A stretch of 64,000 nt of DNA from Pontibacter sp. G13 (lineage in GTDB: Bacteria; Bacteroidota; Bacteroidia; J057): positions 2,093,001-2,157,000 of the forward strand of contig NZ_CP134696.1 of the NCBI RefSeq assembly GCF_031851795.1. The letters are read 5' to 3'. The notes beneath the pieces were generated by a model, which saw only the letters and a list, made by a program, of their open reading frames with translations, was not told the origin of the DNA and made no database searches. Of this stretch, positions 25,653 to 35,007 are shown piece by piece (positions within the stretch are counted from its first letter, which is position 1; each line of letters starts with the position of its first letter). A program made the position numbers and the translations under genes.

Positions 25653-27533
25653 ATGACTGCTTTTTCACACAGGATTGCCTGCTTTTGGGTTATCCTCCTA
25701 ACGATTTTGGGTTCAACATCCTGGGGGCAATCCATCAGCCCAGACACCTTGATACTGGACTGGACCATTCATTCCTCCTCCGCTATCGGTACCGATTCGC
25801 TCCAGGCGGGCGACAAACTTTCCCTCCAGAAAGACTTCCATTTTGCACTCACCCAGACACGAGATCGTGCCAAGCGTCTTGCCGACGGGACAGTCGAGTA
25901 CGTGCCCAAGACCGAGACTCATAAGGGGTACTGGGCCCTTGATAGTACCGGAACCCAACTCATTCTCTTTCATGAGCGGCTTCCCATGGAATACGACATT
26001 GATTCGGTCAGCTATCAAGTAGACGATAAAGGCAATGCCCAATTGAAGCTATTCCACCAGCAGAAGGCGGTGGCTCTGCAATATGATGATCGATTCGAGT
26101 CTGCTCGCCGTCGTACGGTTTATGATGTAGAACTCGACCCATATGGAAATCCGAGCCTATTCCAACCGGGCGTCCAAATTCATTTGGCGGGCAGAGATGT
26201 CTTAATTCAGGATGCGTTTTCCTTTTGGGATTTTCTCCGCGGGCTTTTGGGATTGGGGCTCATGTTGGGGCTTGGCTGGGTCTTTTCCACCAATCGAAAA
26301 GCCATTGACTGGCGGCTCATCCTGGCTGCGTTGGCCATGCAGGTCATCTTGGCGGTCTCGGTCCTGCAGATCGATATCGTCAATCAGCTCTTCACTTGGA
26401 TGGGGGGAATCTTCAAGAGCTTGCTGGAATTTACCAAGGATGGTTCGGACTTCCTGTTTGCGGGACTGGTGAGTGATACCAGCACCTTCGGGTATATTTT
26501 CGCCTTCCAAGTACTGCCAACCGTCGTGTTTTTCTCGGCAGTGACGGCCTTGCTATACTACCTCGGGATCCTACAGAAGATCGTCTTTGGGTTTGCCATG
26601 GCGATGCGGTTCTTCTTCAAACTCTTCGGTTCCAAAGGCTTGTCCGGTGCGGAGAGTTTGGCAGCGGCGGGGAATATCTTCCTGGGTCAGACGGAAGCAC
26701 CACTGCTGATTCGTCCCTATCTCGACAAAATGACTCGCTCCGAGATCATGTCGCTCATGACGGGCGGTATGGCCACCATTGCAGGGGGCGTATTTGCCGC
26801 ATACATCGGCTATCTCGGCGGGGAAGATCCTGAGCAACAGCAGTTGTTTGCGACGCACCTTTTGACAGCTTCGATCATGTCTGCGCCTGCTGCTTTGCTC
26901 ATGGCCAAGTTGCTGGTTCCAGAGACTGATGAAGTCAATACCGATCTCACCATTCCCAAGGAGAAAGTGGGTTCCAATATTCTGGATGCCATTTCCATCG
27001 GAACGACGGATGGCCTGAAACTCGCCGTGAATGTTGGGGTGATGCTCCTGGTCTTCACAGCACTGATCGCCATGGTCAATGCGCTCTTGGGCTGGATGGG
27101 CGATTTCACCGGGCTCAATCAAGTGGTTGTGGATTCGACAGGAGGTAGATATGACCAATTCAATCTGCAATACTTGTTGGGACTTGTTTGCTCACCGATT
27201 GCTTGGCTGCTGGGGGTTCATCCTGATGACACTATGGCTATCGGCCAGTTGCTGGGTGAAAAGACGATCCTCAATGAATTCTTTGCCTACACCTCGCTGG
27301 GCACCATGAAAAGTACGGGAGGAATCGTTCATGAAAAATCGCTGCTGATCGCGACTTATGCTTTGTGTGGATTCGCCAACTTTGCCTCGATCGGGATTCA
27401 GATCGGTGGGATTGGAGCGCTCGCATCCGGTCAGCGCAAGAATCTCTCCGAGCTCGGTATTCGCGCCCTGCTCGGCGGAACGCTGGCGGCCTTCATGACC
27501 GCAGCCATTGCGGGGATGATGTACGGGATGTAA
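25653..27533 (+). CDS. Concentrative nucleoside transporter (CNT/NupC family) with periplasmic extension
   Basis: 626 residues. A signal peptide (1-25) and a ~160-residue periplasmic beta-rich domain precede the transporter, a layout common in Bacteroidota CNT proteins. The CNT core (about 190-626) has the family hallmarks: GQTEAPLLIRPYL (nucleoside-binding region), MTGGMATIAGGVFAAYIGYLG, SIMSAPAALLMAKLLVPE, and GFANFASIGIQIGGIGAL near the end. About ten membrane segments are visible. It couples uptake of nucleosides to sodium or proton flow. A strong terminator follows, so it is the last gene of its unit; the small exported protein upstream may be co-transcribed. Confidence 0.93.
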   Translation: MTAFSHRIACFWVILLTILGSTSWGQSISPDTLILDWTIHSSSAIGTDSLQAGDKLSLQKDFHFALTQTRDRAKRLADGTVEYVPKTETHKGYWALDSTGTQLILFHERLPMEYDIDSVSYQVDDKGNAQLKLFHQQKAVALQYDDRFESARRRTVYDVELDPYGNPSLFQPGVQIHLAGRDVLIQDAFSFWDFLRGLLGLGLMLGLGWVFSTNRKAIDWRLILAALAMQVILAVSVLQIDIVNQLFTWMGGIFKSLLEFTKDGSDFLFAGLVSDTSTFGYIFAFQVLPTVVFFSAVTALLYYLGILQKIVFGFAMAMRFFFKLFGSKGLSGAESLAAAGNIFLGQTEAPLLIRPYLDKMTRSEIMSLMTGGMATIAGGVFAAYIGYLGGEDPEQQQLFATHLLTASIMSAPAALLMAKLLVPETDEVNTDLTIPKEKVGSNILDAISIGTTDGLKLAVNVGVMLLVFTALIAMVNALLGWMGDFTGLNQVVVDSTGGRYDQFNLQYLLGLVCSPIAWLLGVHPDDTMAIGQLLGEKTILNEFFAYTSLGTMKSTGGIVHEKSLLIATYALCGFANFASIGIQIGGIGALASGQRKNLSELGIRALLGGTLAAFMTAAIAGMMYGM

Positions 27534-27553
27534 TGAGGTAGAAAATGAACTGC

Positions 27554-27596
27554 AAAACGCTGCTTGGGATTTAGGTCTCAAGCAGCGTTTTTTTTA
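27554..27596 (+). terminator. Terminator after the nucleoside transporter gene
   Basis: Stem AAAACGCTGCTTG / CAAGCAGCGTTTT with a 13 nt loop followed by a run of T. Confidence 0.9.
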
Positions 27597-27626
27597 GGAG
27601 GAAAGGGTCATGAATTCTTGGTACTT

Positions 27627-28334
27627 CTATGGGCCAAATATAATTTCAGGCTGGCATTTGGCAGGAACTCCAAAGTACTGCATTAAACGTTCCTCATTTT
27701 TGTTTATCAAGGTCCGAACTCGTACGAAAGGGACTTTTACTCGATAGGCTCGGACTTCATCAGCATCGCCCCATGATCCCAAAGGCTCACGAGTACAATT
27801 TTCGTAAGCTAGATACACATGAGCTGGCATTTTTCGGATTGTCCGGTTGTCTTCAAAAAGATCTAAAACTGATTCTAGGTAGAATAACTCACCTCCATAA
27901 ATCAGATAGGAAAGCTTTCGGTACTTGTGATGCCATTCTGATTTATTAGGTCCATATTCTGTATCCACCTCATAATATTCATTTCTCTGGAGAAAACGTA
28001 GCCCTAATTTAGACTGGGGAAAATCCTTATTTACAGAATCAGCTAAAAAGAAATGCCTTTCTCGAAATCGATAAGTGTGAGTTCGAATATCTAACTCTTC
28101 ATCCACCAGGACAAAATCTGCATTCGTCGAATCTATCCGATGAAATGAATAGATCTCATTCCGCTTCTGAATCAGCTCTAAAAAAGCTCGATATTGTTTT
28201 TTTTGTTTTTCATCAGTGGCCAGTTCTTGAATGATTGAATTCGACCTTTCGTTAAACTGACGTTTATAGTTAGGTACATCCTCTGAATTTGCCAATGGCC
28301 ACAACATCATAAAAATGAAGAAATACATACTCAT
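27627..28334 (-). CDS. Exported protein of unknown function
   Basis: 235 residues with a short hydrophobic N-terminus (MSMYFFIFMMLWPLANS) that may be a signal sequence. The rest is rich in charged and aromatic residues (for example YRFRERHFFLADSVNKDFPQSKLGLRFLQRNEYYEVD) and ends in FGVPAKCQPEIIFGP. No family recognised. The gene is more AT-rich than its left neighbour and is convergent with the nucleoside transporter. It may be a recently acquired or fast-evolving gene. Confidence 0.65.
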   Translation of the reverse strand: MSMYFFIFMMLWPLANSEDVPNYKRQFNERSNSIIQELATDEKQKKQYRAFLELIQKRNEIYSFHRIDSTNADFVLVDEELDIRTHTYRFRERHFFLADSVNKDFPQSKLGLRFLQRNEYYEVDTEYGPNKSEWHHKYRKLSYLIYGGELFYLESVLDLFEDNRTIRKMPAHVYLAYENCTREPLGSWGDADEVRAYRVKVPFVRVRTLINKNEERLMQYFGVPAKCQPEIIFGP

Positions 28335-28815
28335 ATTATTTCATATAAAAAGATACGATAATGCTCGGCTCCCCTAATTATCCATCATGCTCTCGATATC
28401 TAGGATAGACATCCTTCTTATGAAATGGCAAGCGGACTCCTTTTCTGGCCTTGTCATGAGGAAATACCCAACTGATGGTCACAGGACGTTCGAAGGATAA
28501 TTAGCTATCAATCTGGTTCGATGCTGGTGGCGAATCTAACCCCAAGGATCCCGGTCGAAAATCTCACGCGGATCATATCGCCATATAGAAAGGTTCTAAA
28601 TTTTGAAGCGGAAACGGTCAGTTTTAGCTTCTCAAGCCACCAATTTTGCAGGACAAAGTGGTGCTAAGTTTGAAAAATTGGCCAACTGAGGGTCTCAATA
28701 TGGACGTTTGCAGCCGAAAACGCAAACATTGAACAGCTTCTAATTAATATGACCATTCATTAGGTACCTAAAGGCACAAATGCCCATACTTCTCCAGTAG
28801 CCCTATATTTTTTGG
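28335..28815. other. Intergenic region with a possible gene remnant
   Basis: About 480 bp. Minus-strand codons from about 28500 to the stop at 28378-28380 read like the end of a protein (FERPVTISWVFPHDKARKG...PRYREHDG) but lack any start and are preceded by a stop four codons upstream. I take it as a likely gene fragment. Nothing else is seen. Confidence 0.3.
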
Positions 28816-29214
28816 CTATTTCTTCACAGGCGTGCAAATCTCTATCAGAATGCCATTGGGATCTCGTAAATAGCCGACTTGTTGGCCCCAAGGTTTTGTG
28901 GCGATTCCGACATATTCCACGGCACCTGCATCGATCGCACGCTGGAAATCTTCCTCGATCGTGTCTGTGACAAAAGCCATTTCCATTCCTGTAGATTTCT
29001 TCACCAGATCCGTCTTCTCAAAGCCTGACGCTCCATGAAAATTCGATTCTCCCAATGCGAGGGAGGCGAAAGCGATGGTGGTCTCTCCAGAGATCAACTC
29101 ACCATAGTCCTGCTCAGGGGTGATAAACTTTTGCTGAAACCCAAAGGCACGCACGTAAAATTGAAGGGTCGCTGAGACGTCCTCTACATAGAAAATGGTG
29201 TATGCATACTTCAT
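28816..29214 (-). CDS. VOC-family (glyoxalase/bleomycin resistance-like) protein
   Basis: 132 residues from the ATG at 29214, chosen because MKYAYTIFYVEDVSATLQFYVRAFGF is the canonical start of the fold. The paired beta-alpha-beta-beta-beta modules are visible: first module to residue ~57, second starting MEMAFVTDTIEEDFQRAIDAGAVEYVGIATKPWGQQVGYLRDPNGILIEICTP, where the 'DP.G..iEi' ending supplies the terminal metal ligand Glu. As in many single-domain VOC proteins, dimers would form the active site. Substrate unknown; dioxygenase, isomerase and antibiotic-sequestering roles all occur in the family. Confidence 0.92.
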   Translation of the reverse strand: MKYAYTIFYVEDVSATLQFYVRAFGFQQKFITPEQDYGELISGETTIAFASLALGESNFHGASGFEKTDLVKKSTGMEMAFVTDTIEEDFQRAIDAGAVEYVGIATKPWGQQVGYLRDPNGILIEICTPVKK

Positions 29215-29528
29215 CGGTCTGTCGGGGTTATGTGTCAAGCATTCTTTGAATGTATCAAGATCGTGCTTTCTCTCCAGAAATTTCTCGATACCAAACTAAA
29301 TATCTTTCCCTTCAATAACCATGTTCGTCAAACTGGAAATGCTCGCTTTCGAGGGAGTATGCCGCTGTGGCTAAGCAATTTCGCGTCGTCAATAACTGAA
29401 AATGAGTCAAAAGAAGGCTTCCGTTAAACGCTTACTTACGTAAATAAACGTTTAACGAAACTTCGACTTTGGAAAGGCTTTATCGAATGAAATCATCTCC
29501 ATTTGGTAGGTTGCCTGAACAGGGCCCC
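29215..29528. other. Intergenic region containing a solo palindrome
   Basis: About 310 bp. The palindrome at 29425-29454 is the only recognisable element. Confidence 0.5.
29425..29454 (-). repeat. Solo copy of the leader-repeat palindrome
   Basis: TAAACGCTTACTTACG with its inverted partner, flanked on the minus strand by GTTTCG as in copies B and C (GATATTTCG-like context). The remainder of the ~250 bp leader and any cassette genes are missing, so it may be a decayed or unoccupied site. Confidence 0.75.
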
Positions 29529-30329
29529 TCAATCTTGGAGAAGTCGCTTGAGCTCCTGTTGATAATGCCCATTGTCGGTGATCCCATTATGACCTTGACC
29601 CTTCAGGGGGATGAGGTCAATCTGATCCCGGAACTCCTCCTTCAATTTGAGGGAAGAAGTATAGTGGATCACTTGATCTACCTCTCCATGAAAGATGGTA
29701 ATGGGCATATCGCAATTCTTTAAATACTCGTGAGTTTCGAATTTGTATTTCAACAGGAAGGTAGGAACGAAGGAAAATCGTTGGCGCATCATGTCTGTCA
29801 AGCTATAGTATGGTGCCTGTAAGATCAACTGGCTTGGATGGTTGTCCGATGCCAATTTGGAAGCGAGTCCAGTTCCAATTGAATAGCCCAACACGATGAT
29901 ATCTTCTTCTCGATAGCGCTTCTTAAACTCATTGTATATCATCTGATTATCCTCAAACAATTGAGCCTGACTACTGATGTTCCCTTCGCTTTTGCCGAAC
30001 CCTCTGTAGTCAAGTATGAAGACATCATAGCCCAAAGAGGTGTAGGTATCCGCAACATATCCCCAAGAGGATAGCGAGCCCGCATTTCCATGAAGATAAA
30101 ACACCAACCCTTTTGAGCTGTCGGATTTGAACAAGAGGCCATTCAGATGTTTGCCATCCGGGGCTTGAAAAGTGAGTTCCTCAAATGATTCCGTGAACTG
30201 AAATCGATAGCTGGCGTCCAGTTTTTCCGGAAAGAATATCAAGTTTTCCTGTAGGAAGAATAGCGCCACGCACAGGAGGAGGTAGAGACCGGCCAATACC
30301 GTGATGGTGCCAATGATCATTTTTTTCAT
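29529..30329 (-). CDS. Alpha/beta hydrolase, membrane-anchored (ABHD12/13-like)
   Basis: 266 residues. An uncleaved N-terminal hydrophobic helix (7-25) would anchor it in the membrane. The hydrolase fold shows oxyanion motif YLHGNAGS (78-85), the nucleophile elbow GYSIG (Ser150), the acid Asp218 in HGEVDQVI and His247 in GQGHNGI, so all three catalytic residues are present. The overall pattern (FLQENLIFFPEKLD start, LDYRGFGKSEG) matches the BEM46/ABHD13-type group of serine hydrolases, whose natural substrates are mostly unknown. It is monocistronic, divergent from the S9 peptidase. Confidence 0.9.
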   Translation of the reverse strand: MKKMIIGTITVLAGLYLLLCVALFFLQENLIFFPEKLDASYRFQFTESFEELTFQAPDGKHLNGLLFKSDSSKGLVFYLHGNAGSLSSWGYVADTYTSLGYDVFILDYRGFGKSEGNISSQAQLFEDNQMIYNEFKKRYREEDIIVLGYSIGTGLASKLASDNHPSQLILQAPYYSLTDMMRQRFSFVPTFLLKYKFETHEYLKNCDMPITIFHGEVDQVIHYTSSLKLKEEFRDQIDLIPLKGQGHNGITDNGHYQQELKRLLQD

Positions 30330-30664
30330 TTATTGAAATAAATTAAACGGAAATAAAACGGGTATTCTGCAATCAAGGAACTCTTGTTCAGATTTGCCAA
30401 TTCTCGACAAGATTCCTCTTTTCAGAAAAAAAGACAGACGCTTCGAACCTAGCAATAGTCCAAAAGCCTAGCCATCAATAGGCGACCTGACCATTTCACC
30501 TTCCCATTGCTAAGTATCTGACAATAAGTTTTCTCCGAAAGACTACACTTTATTGCAAAGACAGTACTATATTATTTGCCGAATAATATAATGGAATGCA
30601 CTGCACATCAATTCAACTCCCAGATTCAGGCTCTACAAGCCCATACCGTACAATTTGATGTATC
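30330..30664. other. Divergent promoter region
   Basis: About 335 bp between the hydrolase and the S9 peptidase. It is AT-rich near the right end, as promoters in this phylum usually are, but I see no clear -33/-7 pair. Confidence 0.4.
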
Positions 30665-32587
30665 ATGAGAAATGTCCTATGGCTATTTTCCTTCACCCTA
30701 CTTATGGGGTGCAGTGAAGAAACTCGCCAGATCAAAACCTACCCGACCGAACAGTTTTACCAAAACATTCACATCGGAGGGGGAGCCTTCTCCCCAGATG
30801 AATCCCGCATACTCTTCGGGTCCAACGAGTCAGGCATGATGAACGCCTTTTCGGTAGACCTCCTTTCAGGCGAACAAACGCAATTGACCCATTCCACAGA
30901 AGAATCCTACTACGCGCAAAGCTATTTCCCGGCCGACGAAAGATTCATCGTCGTGGCAGATAAAGGGGGGAATGAGAATGAACAAATTTTCATGGTAACT
31001 CCCGATGGTCAGGAAAAGCTCTTGACCCCTCATCCGGATACCAAGAGTACCTTTTTGGGCTGGACTGGCGATGAGCAATCCATGCTTTTCTTGAGCAATA
31101 TGCGCGATCCGCGATTCATGGATGTCTACAAAATGCCCATCGAATCCATGGAGGACGACATTCCTGCGAGTGAACTGATCTATCAGAACGATGAGGGCTT
31201 CTTGGTCAGGGCCATTTCCCCTGACGAACGATATACGGTACTCATCCAAGTAATCAGCAATGCAGACAGCAAAATGTATCTCCATGACAACCATACTGGA
31301 GAAACCACTGACATCTCCGAACATGAAGGCAACGCCTATTACGACCCGCAATTTTTCAGTCTAGACAATACCCAACTTTACTTTGCCACCGATGAAGGCT
31401 CAGATTTCATTCATCTATCCAAGATCAATCTGGAAACCCTTGAGGTAGACAAGGTTTTTGAACCCAACTGGGATGTATCCTATGCCTATCAATCCAAGGC
31501 TGGCAAATATCAAGTCATCGGCATCAACGAGGATTCGAAAACGGTGGTCAAGGTAGTCGACCAAGCTTCGGGCGAAGCAGTGGAATTGCCCGAAATACCG
31601 GGAAGCAGCATCCAGTCGGTGGAGATTTCTGACAGTGAAAATCTAGCCAGATTGATCGTCAGCACTTCAGCCACTCCTAGCAACATGTATGTCTATCAAT
31701 TCGATACTGGCGAACTCAAACAACTCACCCACACCCTCAATCCTGCAATCGACGCCCAAGATATGGTGGAAGGCAAAGTGGTGAGATATCCCTCCTTTGA
31801 TGGATTGGAGATCCCTGCCATTTATTTCCAACCGCATCAAGCGAGCAAAAGCAACCCTGTCCCTGCCCTGATTTGGGCGCATGGGGGTCCGGGAGAACAA
31901 TCTTTTCTGGCCTACAATAGCTTGTTTCAATCGCTGCTCAATCAAGGGTATGCTGTTTTGGCCGTCAACAATCGAGGAAGCAACGGATATGGAAAAGCAT
32001 TCCACCACCTCGATGACCAGAACCATGGCGACAAGGATTTGAAGGATCATATTGCGGGGAAGGAATTTTTGGCCTCGACCGGAGTGATTGATATGGACAA
32101 AGTAGGCATCATGGGACCATCCTACGGGGGCTTTATCGTCATGTCAGCCCTGACGACTCATCCGGACGAATTCGCAGTGGGCATCAACATGTTTGGGGTG
32201 ATGAATTGGTTGCGGACCTTGAAGTCCATGCCGCCATTTTGGGAAGCCGCTCAGAAAAAAGCCTTCTACGATGAAATTGGGAATCCATACACCCAAGACT
32301 CGGTTCGATTGTACAACATCTCCCCATTGTTCCATGCAAATCTGGTGACCAAGCCCCTGATGGTCTTCCAAGGCGCAAGAGACCGGAGAGTTCCACAGGT
32401 TGAATCAGACGAAATTGTGGCGGCTGTTAAGGAGGCCGGAGTGCCTGTTGAGTATGTGGTATTTGAGGATGAAGGGCATGGATTCCGTAAGAAGAAAAAT
32501 CTGATCGAAGGGAATAGCCGAATCCTCGAATTCCTGGATCGATACCTCAAAGGGGAAACGGACGAATCCTCGGAGGAACCACAATAA
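30665..32587 (+). CDS. S9-family serine peptidase (prolyl oligopeptidase-like), lipoprotein
   Basis: 640 residues with lipobox LMGC (Cys16). Residues ~35-365 form a beta-propeller with repeating 'SPDE.r..f' strands (FSPDESRILF, ISPDERYTVL, FSLDNTQLYF) that gates the active site. The C-terminal alpha/beta hydrolase domain has WAHGGPG (405-411), the nucleophile motif GPSYGG (Ser486), Asp573 in GARDRRVP and His605 in DEGHGF: a complete catalytic triad of acylaminoacyl-peptidase/dipeptidyl-peptidase type. It should cleave short peptides at the outer periplasm or surface. A strong terminator follows the gene. Confidence 0.94.
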   Translation: MRNVLWLFSFTLLMGCSEETRQIKTYPTEQFYQNIHIGGGAFSPDESRILFGSNESGMMNAFSVDLLSGEQTQLTHSTEESYYAQSYFPADERFIVVADKGGNENEQIFMVTPDGQEKLLTPHPDTKSTFLGWTGDEQSMLFLSNMRDPRFMDVYKMPIESMEDDIPASELIYQNDEGFLVRAISPDERYTVLIQVISNADSKMYLHDNHTGETTDISEHEGNAYYDPQFFSLDNTQLYFATDEGSDFIHLSKINLETLEVDKVFEPNWDVSYAYQSKAGKYQVIGINEDSKTVVKVVDQASGEAVELPEIPGSSIQSVEISDSENLARLIVSTSATPSNMYVYQFDTGELKQLTHTLNPAIDAQDMVEGKVVRYPSFDGLEIPAIYFQPHQASKSNPVPALIWAHGGPGEQSFLAYNSLFQSLLNQGYAVLAVNNRGSNGYGKAFHHLDDQNHGDKDLKDHIAGKEFLASTGVIDMDKVGIMGPSYGGFIVMSALTTHPDEFAVGINMFGVMNWLRTLKSMPPFWEAAQKKAFYDEIGNPYTQDSVRLYNISPLFHANLVTKPLMVFQGARDRRVPQVESDEIVAAVKEAGVPVEYVVFEDEGHGFRKKKNLIEGNSRILEFLDRYLKGETDESSEEPQ

Positions 32588-32597
32588 GCCGTAAACC

Positions 32598-32646
32598 AGA
32601 TGATCGAGACTGTACAAACATGCTGAGCAGTCTCGATCATCTTTTT
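32598..32646 (+). terminator. Terminator after the S9 peptidase gene
   Basis: Perfect 15 bp stem (AGATGATCGAGACTG / CAGTCTCGATCATCT) with a 15 nt loop and a following T-run. Confidence 0.9.
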
Positions 32647-32966
32647 CTCAACCAATATGTCTTGGCCTTTGTAAGGGGGCGATTCCTTTTGAGGGATGGG
32701 TTGGGATGCTATCCTGTGAGTTCACATTGGATGCTCCATGGAATTGGCCATAGGAATTACCGCTGATTGACAAGGAGGCTCCATCTGCCAGCGAATCAGC
32801 CAAGTTGTGGAGCGGAAAATATTCATGGTTTTGAGGGATACCATCCCAAAGCCGCAACATTCAACACATTAGCTATCAGTCTTCTACCAAATCGCCTTCG
32901 CCTACCCACAAGCAAGCCAATCAAAAACTGAAAACAGCCATTTTATAGATACCGCGTAAGTCTGGA
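32647..32966. other. Intergenic region
   Basis: About 320 bp between convergent genes. A 70-codon minus-strand frame is present but shows no family features; I see no supported gene or hairpin. Confidence 0.4.
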
Positions 32967-33893
32967 TTACGCCCCTTGGGATTGGCGCTCAAGGTGCTCC
33001 GCGATCTGAATCGTTCGTGCATCCGAACATAATTCAAGGCTCGTTTGCCATAATCGGTCTTGTAATTCCTTGTCCAACACAGTAGCATCCTCCTCCATTT
33101 CCCTAAATCGATCCTCTCGCCAAGTCATCAGCTTACCCGATTTCTGGAGACTATCATCGGCACTTTCCACGAATAGCGGCATCATGATCTTGCCACATTC
33201 CTCTATCGAAATGAATGTCCCGAGAAATTTCATCAAGGTGGCCATGATTCTCATGTAGGCAGGAATGATGTTCAGCTGATTGCTCCAGACGGTTTTGGAG
33301 ATTTGAAAGCCGATAAATGATAGGCTCAAATCGCCCCGTCGGCGGTACAGGTAGTTGAGCTTCTGGAGGAATAATCGTTTGGCTACCATCGCTTGATGAA
33401 TGCCTTTCTCAAACGCCCAATTGTCCGTCATTTGCAGGTCGTCCCAACATATATGGTCCTGCTTGGTTTTGGTGACATTGAAGATGATTCTGCCTCCCTG
33501 TTCGGATTTCTCCAAAAGGCTCAGCAAGTTCAGGCAAAGCATAAAATGGGAGAGATAATTGACCTGAAAATGCGCTTCACATCCATCCTCGGTTACCGTC
33601 CGTTCCGCAGCATACCCCAACCCGGCATTGACAAACACGCCATCCAGATACGTGTGCTTTTCATGAATCTCAGCGATAGCCTGTTTCACATCTGAGAGCT
33701 TGGTGAGATCGCATAGCACAATGGAATGTTTATAGCTTCCATGATCCTTGGTTATCTCTCGGATCGTCTCCTCGCCCAATTGCTCAGACCTGCACAGGAT
33801 GATGATTTCATGCGCGGGGTCAGACTGGCCAGCCAATACTTGGGCTACGCCTTTACCCATTCCGTTTGTGCCGCCTGTGATGAGTATTTTCAT
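32967..33893 (-). CDS. SDR-like protein lacking the catalytic tyrosine
   Basis: 308 residues with a clear Rossmann start (MKILITGGTNGMGKGVAQVL, GGxxGxG) and NAG (VNAGLGYAAE), resembling the retinol-dehydrogenase-like subgroup of short-chain dehydrogenases. In the position of the active-site serine the sequence reads IIFNVTKTK (Thr), and in place of YxxxK it reads AMVAK, so the tyrosine is replaced by alanine. The lysine is kept. The protein may bind NAD(P) without being an ordinary dehydrogenase, or be a non-catalytic paralog. The C-terminal helices (residues 205-300) are longer than usual. No partner gene is evident. Confidence 0.85.
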   Translation of the reverse strand: MKILITGGTNGMGKGVAQVLAGQSDPAHEIIILCRSEQLGEETIREITKDHGSYKHSIVLCDLTKLSDVKQAIAEIHEKHTYLDGVFVNAGLGYAAERTVTEDGCEAHFQVNYLSHFMLCLNLLSLLEKSEQGGRIIFNVTKTKQDHICWDDLQMTDNWAFEKGIHQAMVAKRLFLQKLNYLYRRRGDLSLSFIGFQISKTVWSNQLNIIPAYMRIMATLMKFLGTFISIEECGKIMMPLFVESADDSLQKSGKLMTWREDRFREMEEDATVLDKELQDRLWQTSLELCSDARTIQIAEHLERQSQGA

Positions 33894-34299
33894 TGTTACC
33901 GTTTTGGGGAATTAATCGACCTTGTTCGCTCGACTCTTGCCCTATCTCTCCGCCTCTGAACAAGTAAAAAAAACCGATGACCCTTCCAATATTTCGACCA
34001 CACATCAGGCAATCAACCACTCGAAAGCGGCCATCTATTGCATTATACGAAGCTGATTCATAGGCACATTCGAAGATTCTACGATCCATCGCATTCACTC
34101 GTCGAAATACCATAAAACGCTCACAATCTCACTCAAAAGCCTTGAATTAATTCGGACTAGAGAAAATTAATCAAGAAAGAAATGAATGATATAGGGAGAT
34201 ATTGTTTCTGGATCGGCTCCAAGGAATAGGGAGGAAAAGTAGCTTAATGAATGACAACTGGCTCCGTATCCTTCCGTGAAATAACAGGCATTGACCCAT
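33894..34299. other. Intergenic region
   Basis: About 400 bp of AT-rich sequence with no supported gene, RNA or repeat. Confidence 0.4.
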
Positions 34300-34836
34300 T
34301 TAATGATCAGCCCAAATCAAATCTTCAAATATTTCAAAACTAGGACATATTTCCACCCACCGATTATCGGTATAACTATCTTGGCCATAATACAATAAAA
34401 CGACCGTGGGATGCTTTTCATCCGATCGATAGTCTAATCCAAAAGGAGTATCATTCCCAAGTCCAAAATCCGCAAACAAGATCAATTGATGAGGATCTAT
34501 TTCCCCTGGCTTAACGGTACTGTCTCTAGCGCCATGAAAAAGGATCTTCTCGCCTGTGGAAGCCCACTTTTTAAATCCTTCTGTTTCGCGGTTCATTGAG
34601 CGAAGGTCATACAATTCGAAATAGGGGATCATTCCTTTGATAAGCGATGAATCATTCTGAAAGGGAGATTTTTCAAGAACTAGCTTTTTTAACGCATTTC
34701 TATTCAAAGGCGGAGTCCATCGATTGGTCTTAATTCTCCGCCTCAATAGGCTTGGGAGCGTGAACCCATTGATGGAGAGCTCATCTATTTGCGAGATTAG
34801 TTCACTGTCTGACTGGTTTTTGGGGAAGCTTGGCAT
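34300..34836 (-). CDS. SMI1/KNR4 (SUKH)-superfamily-like protein, possible immunity protein
   Basis: 178 residues, soluble. The C-terminal half has the SUKH pattern: ILFADFGLGNDTPFGLDYRSDEKHPTVVLLYYG (equivalent to the 'DG.gd.f.iDl' and 'v....h' strands) followed by the closing motif WVEICPSFEIFEDLIWAD ('a.sFeefL..l'). SUKH proteins include polymorphic-toxin immunity proteins. It sits alone with no toxin gene recognisable nearby. The family assignment is by pattern and is probable, not certain. Confidence 0.65.
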   Translation of the reverse strand: MPSFPKNQSDSELISQIDELSINGFTLPSLLRRRIKTNRWTPPLNRNALKKLVLEKSPFQNDSSLIKGMIPYFELYDLRSMNRETEGFKKWASTGEKILFHGARDSTVKPGEIDPHQLILFADFGLGNDTPFGLDYRSDEKHPTVVLLYYGQDSYTDNRWVEICPSFEIFEDLIWADH

Positions 34837-35007
34837 CGGTTATTAGGAAGGCATTATTAGTATCAATGAAAAATACCCAAATTCAGGCAATGAGGAGGTA
34901 ACAGATTTAGGCAATCTGAAGGTAACACTTTTCGATTCCTTCAGACTCATTTCGTAGTCAGCAAATCGGTCTCATCCTTGAAGTGTGAAACGCTCGGAAG
35001 CTCTTGC

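Noticed and set aside
30560-30600. Possible Bacteroidota promoter (TATTATTTG) before the S9 peptidase
   Set aside because: The spacing inside the -7 element does not fit TAnnTTTG and no convincing -33 box was found.
32648-32860. 70-codon minus-strand frame
   Set aside because: No recognisable domain, no regulatory context, and similar short frames are common on both strands here.
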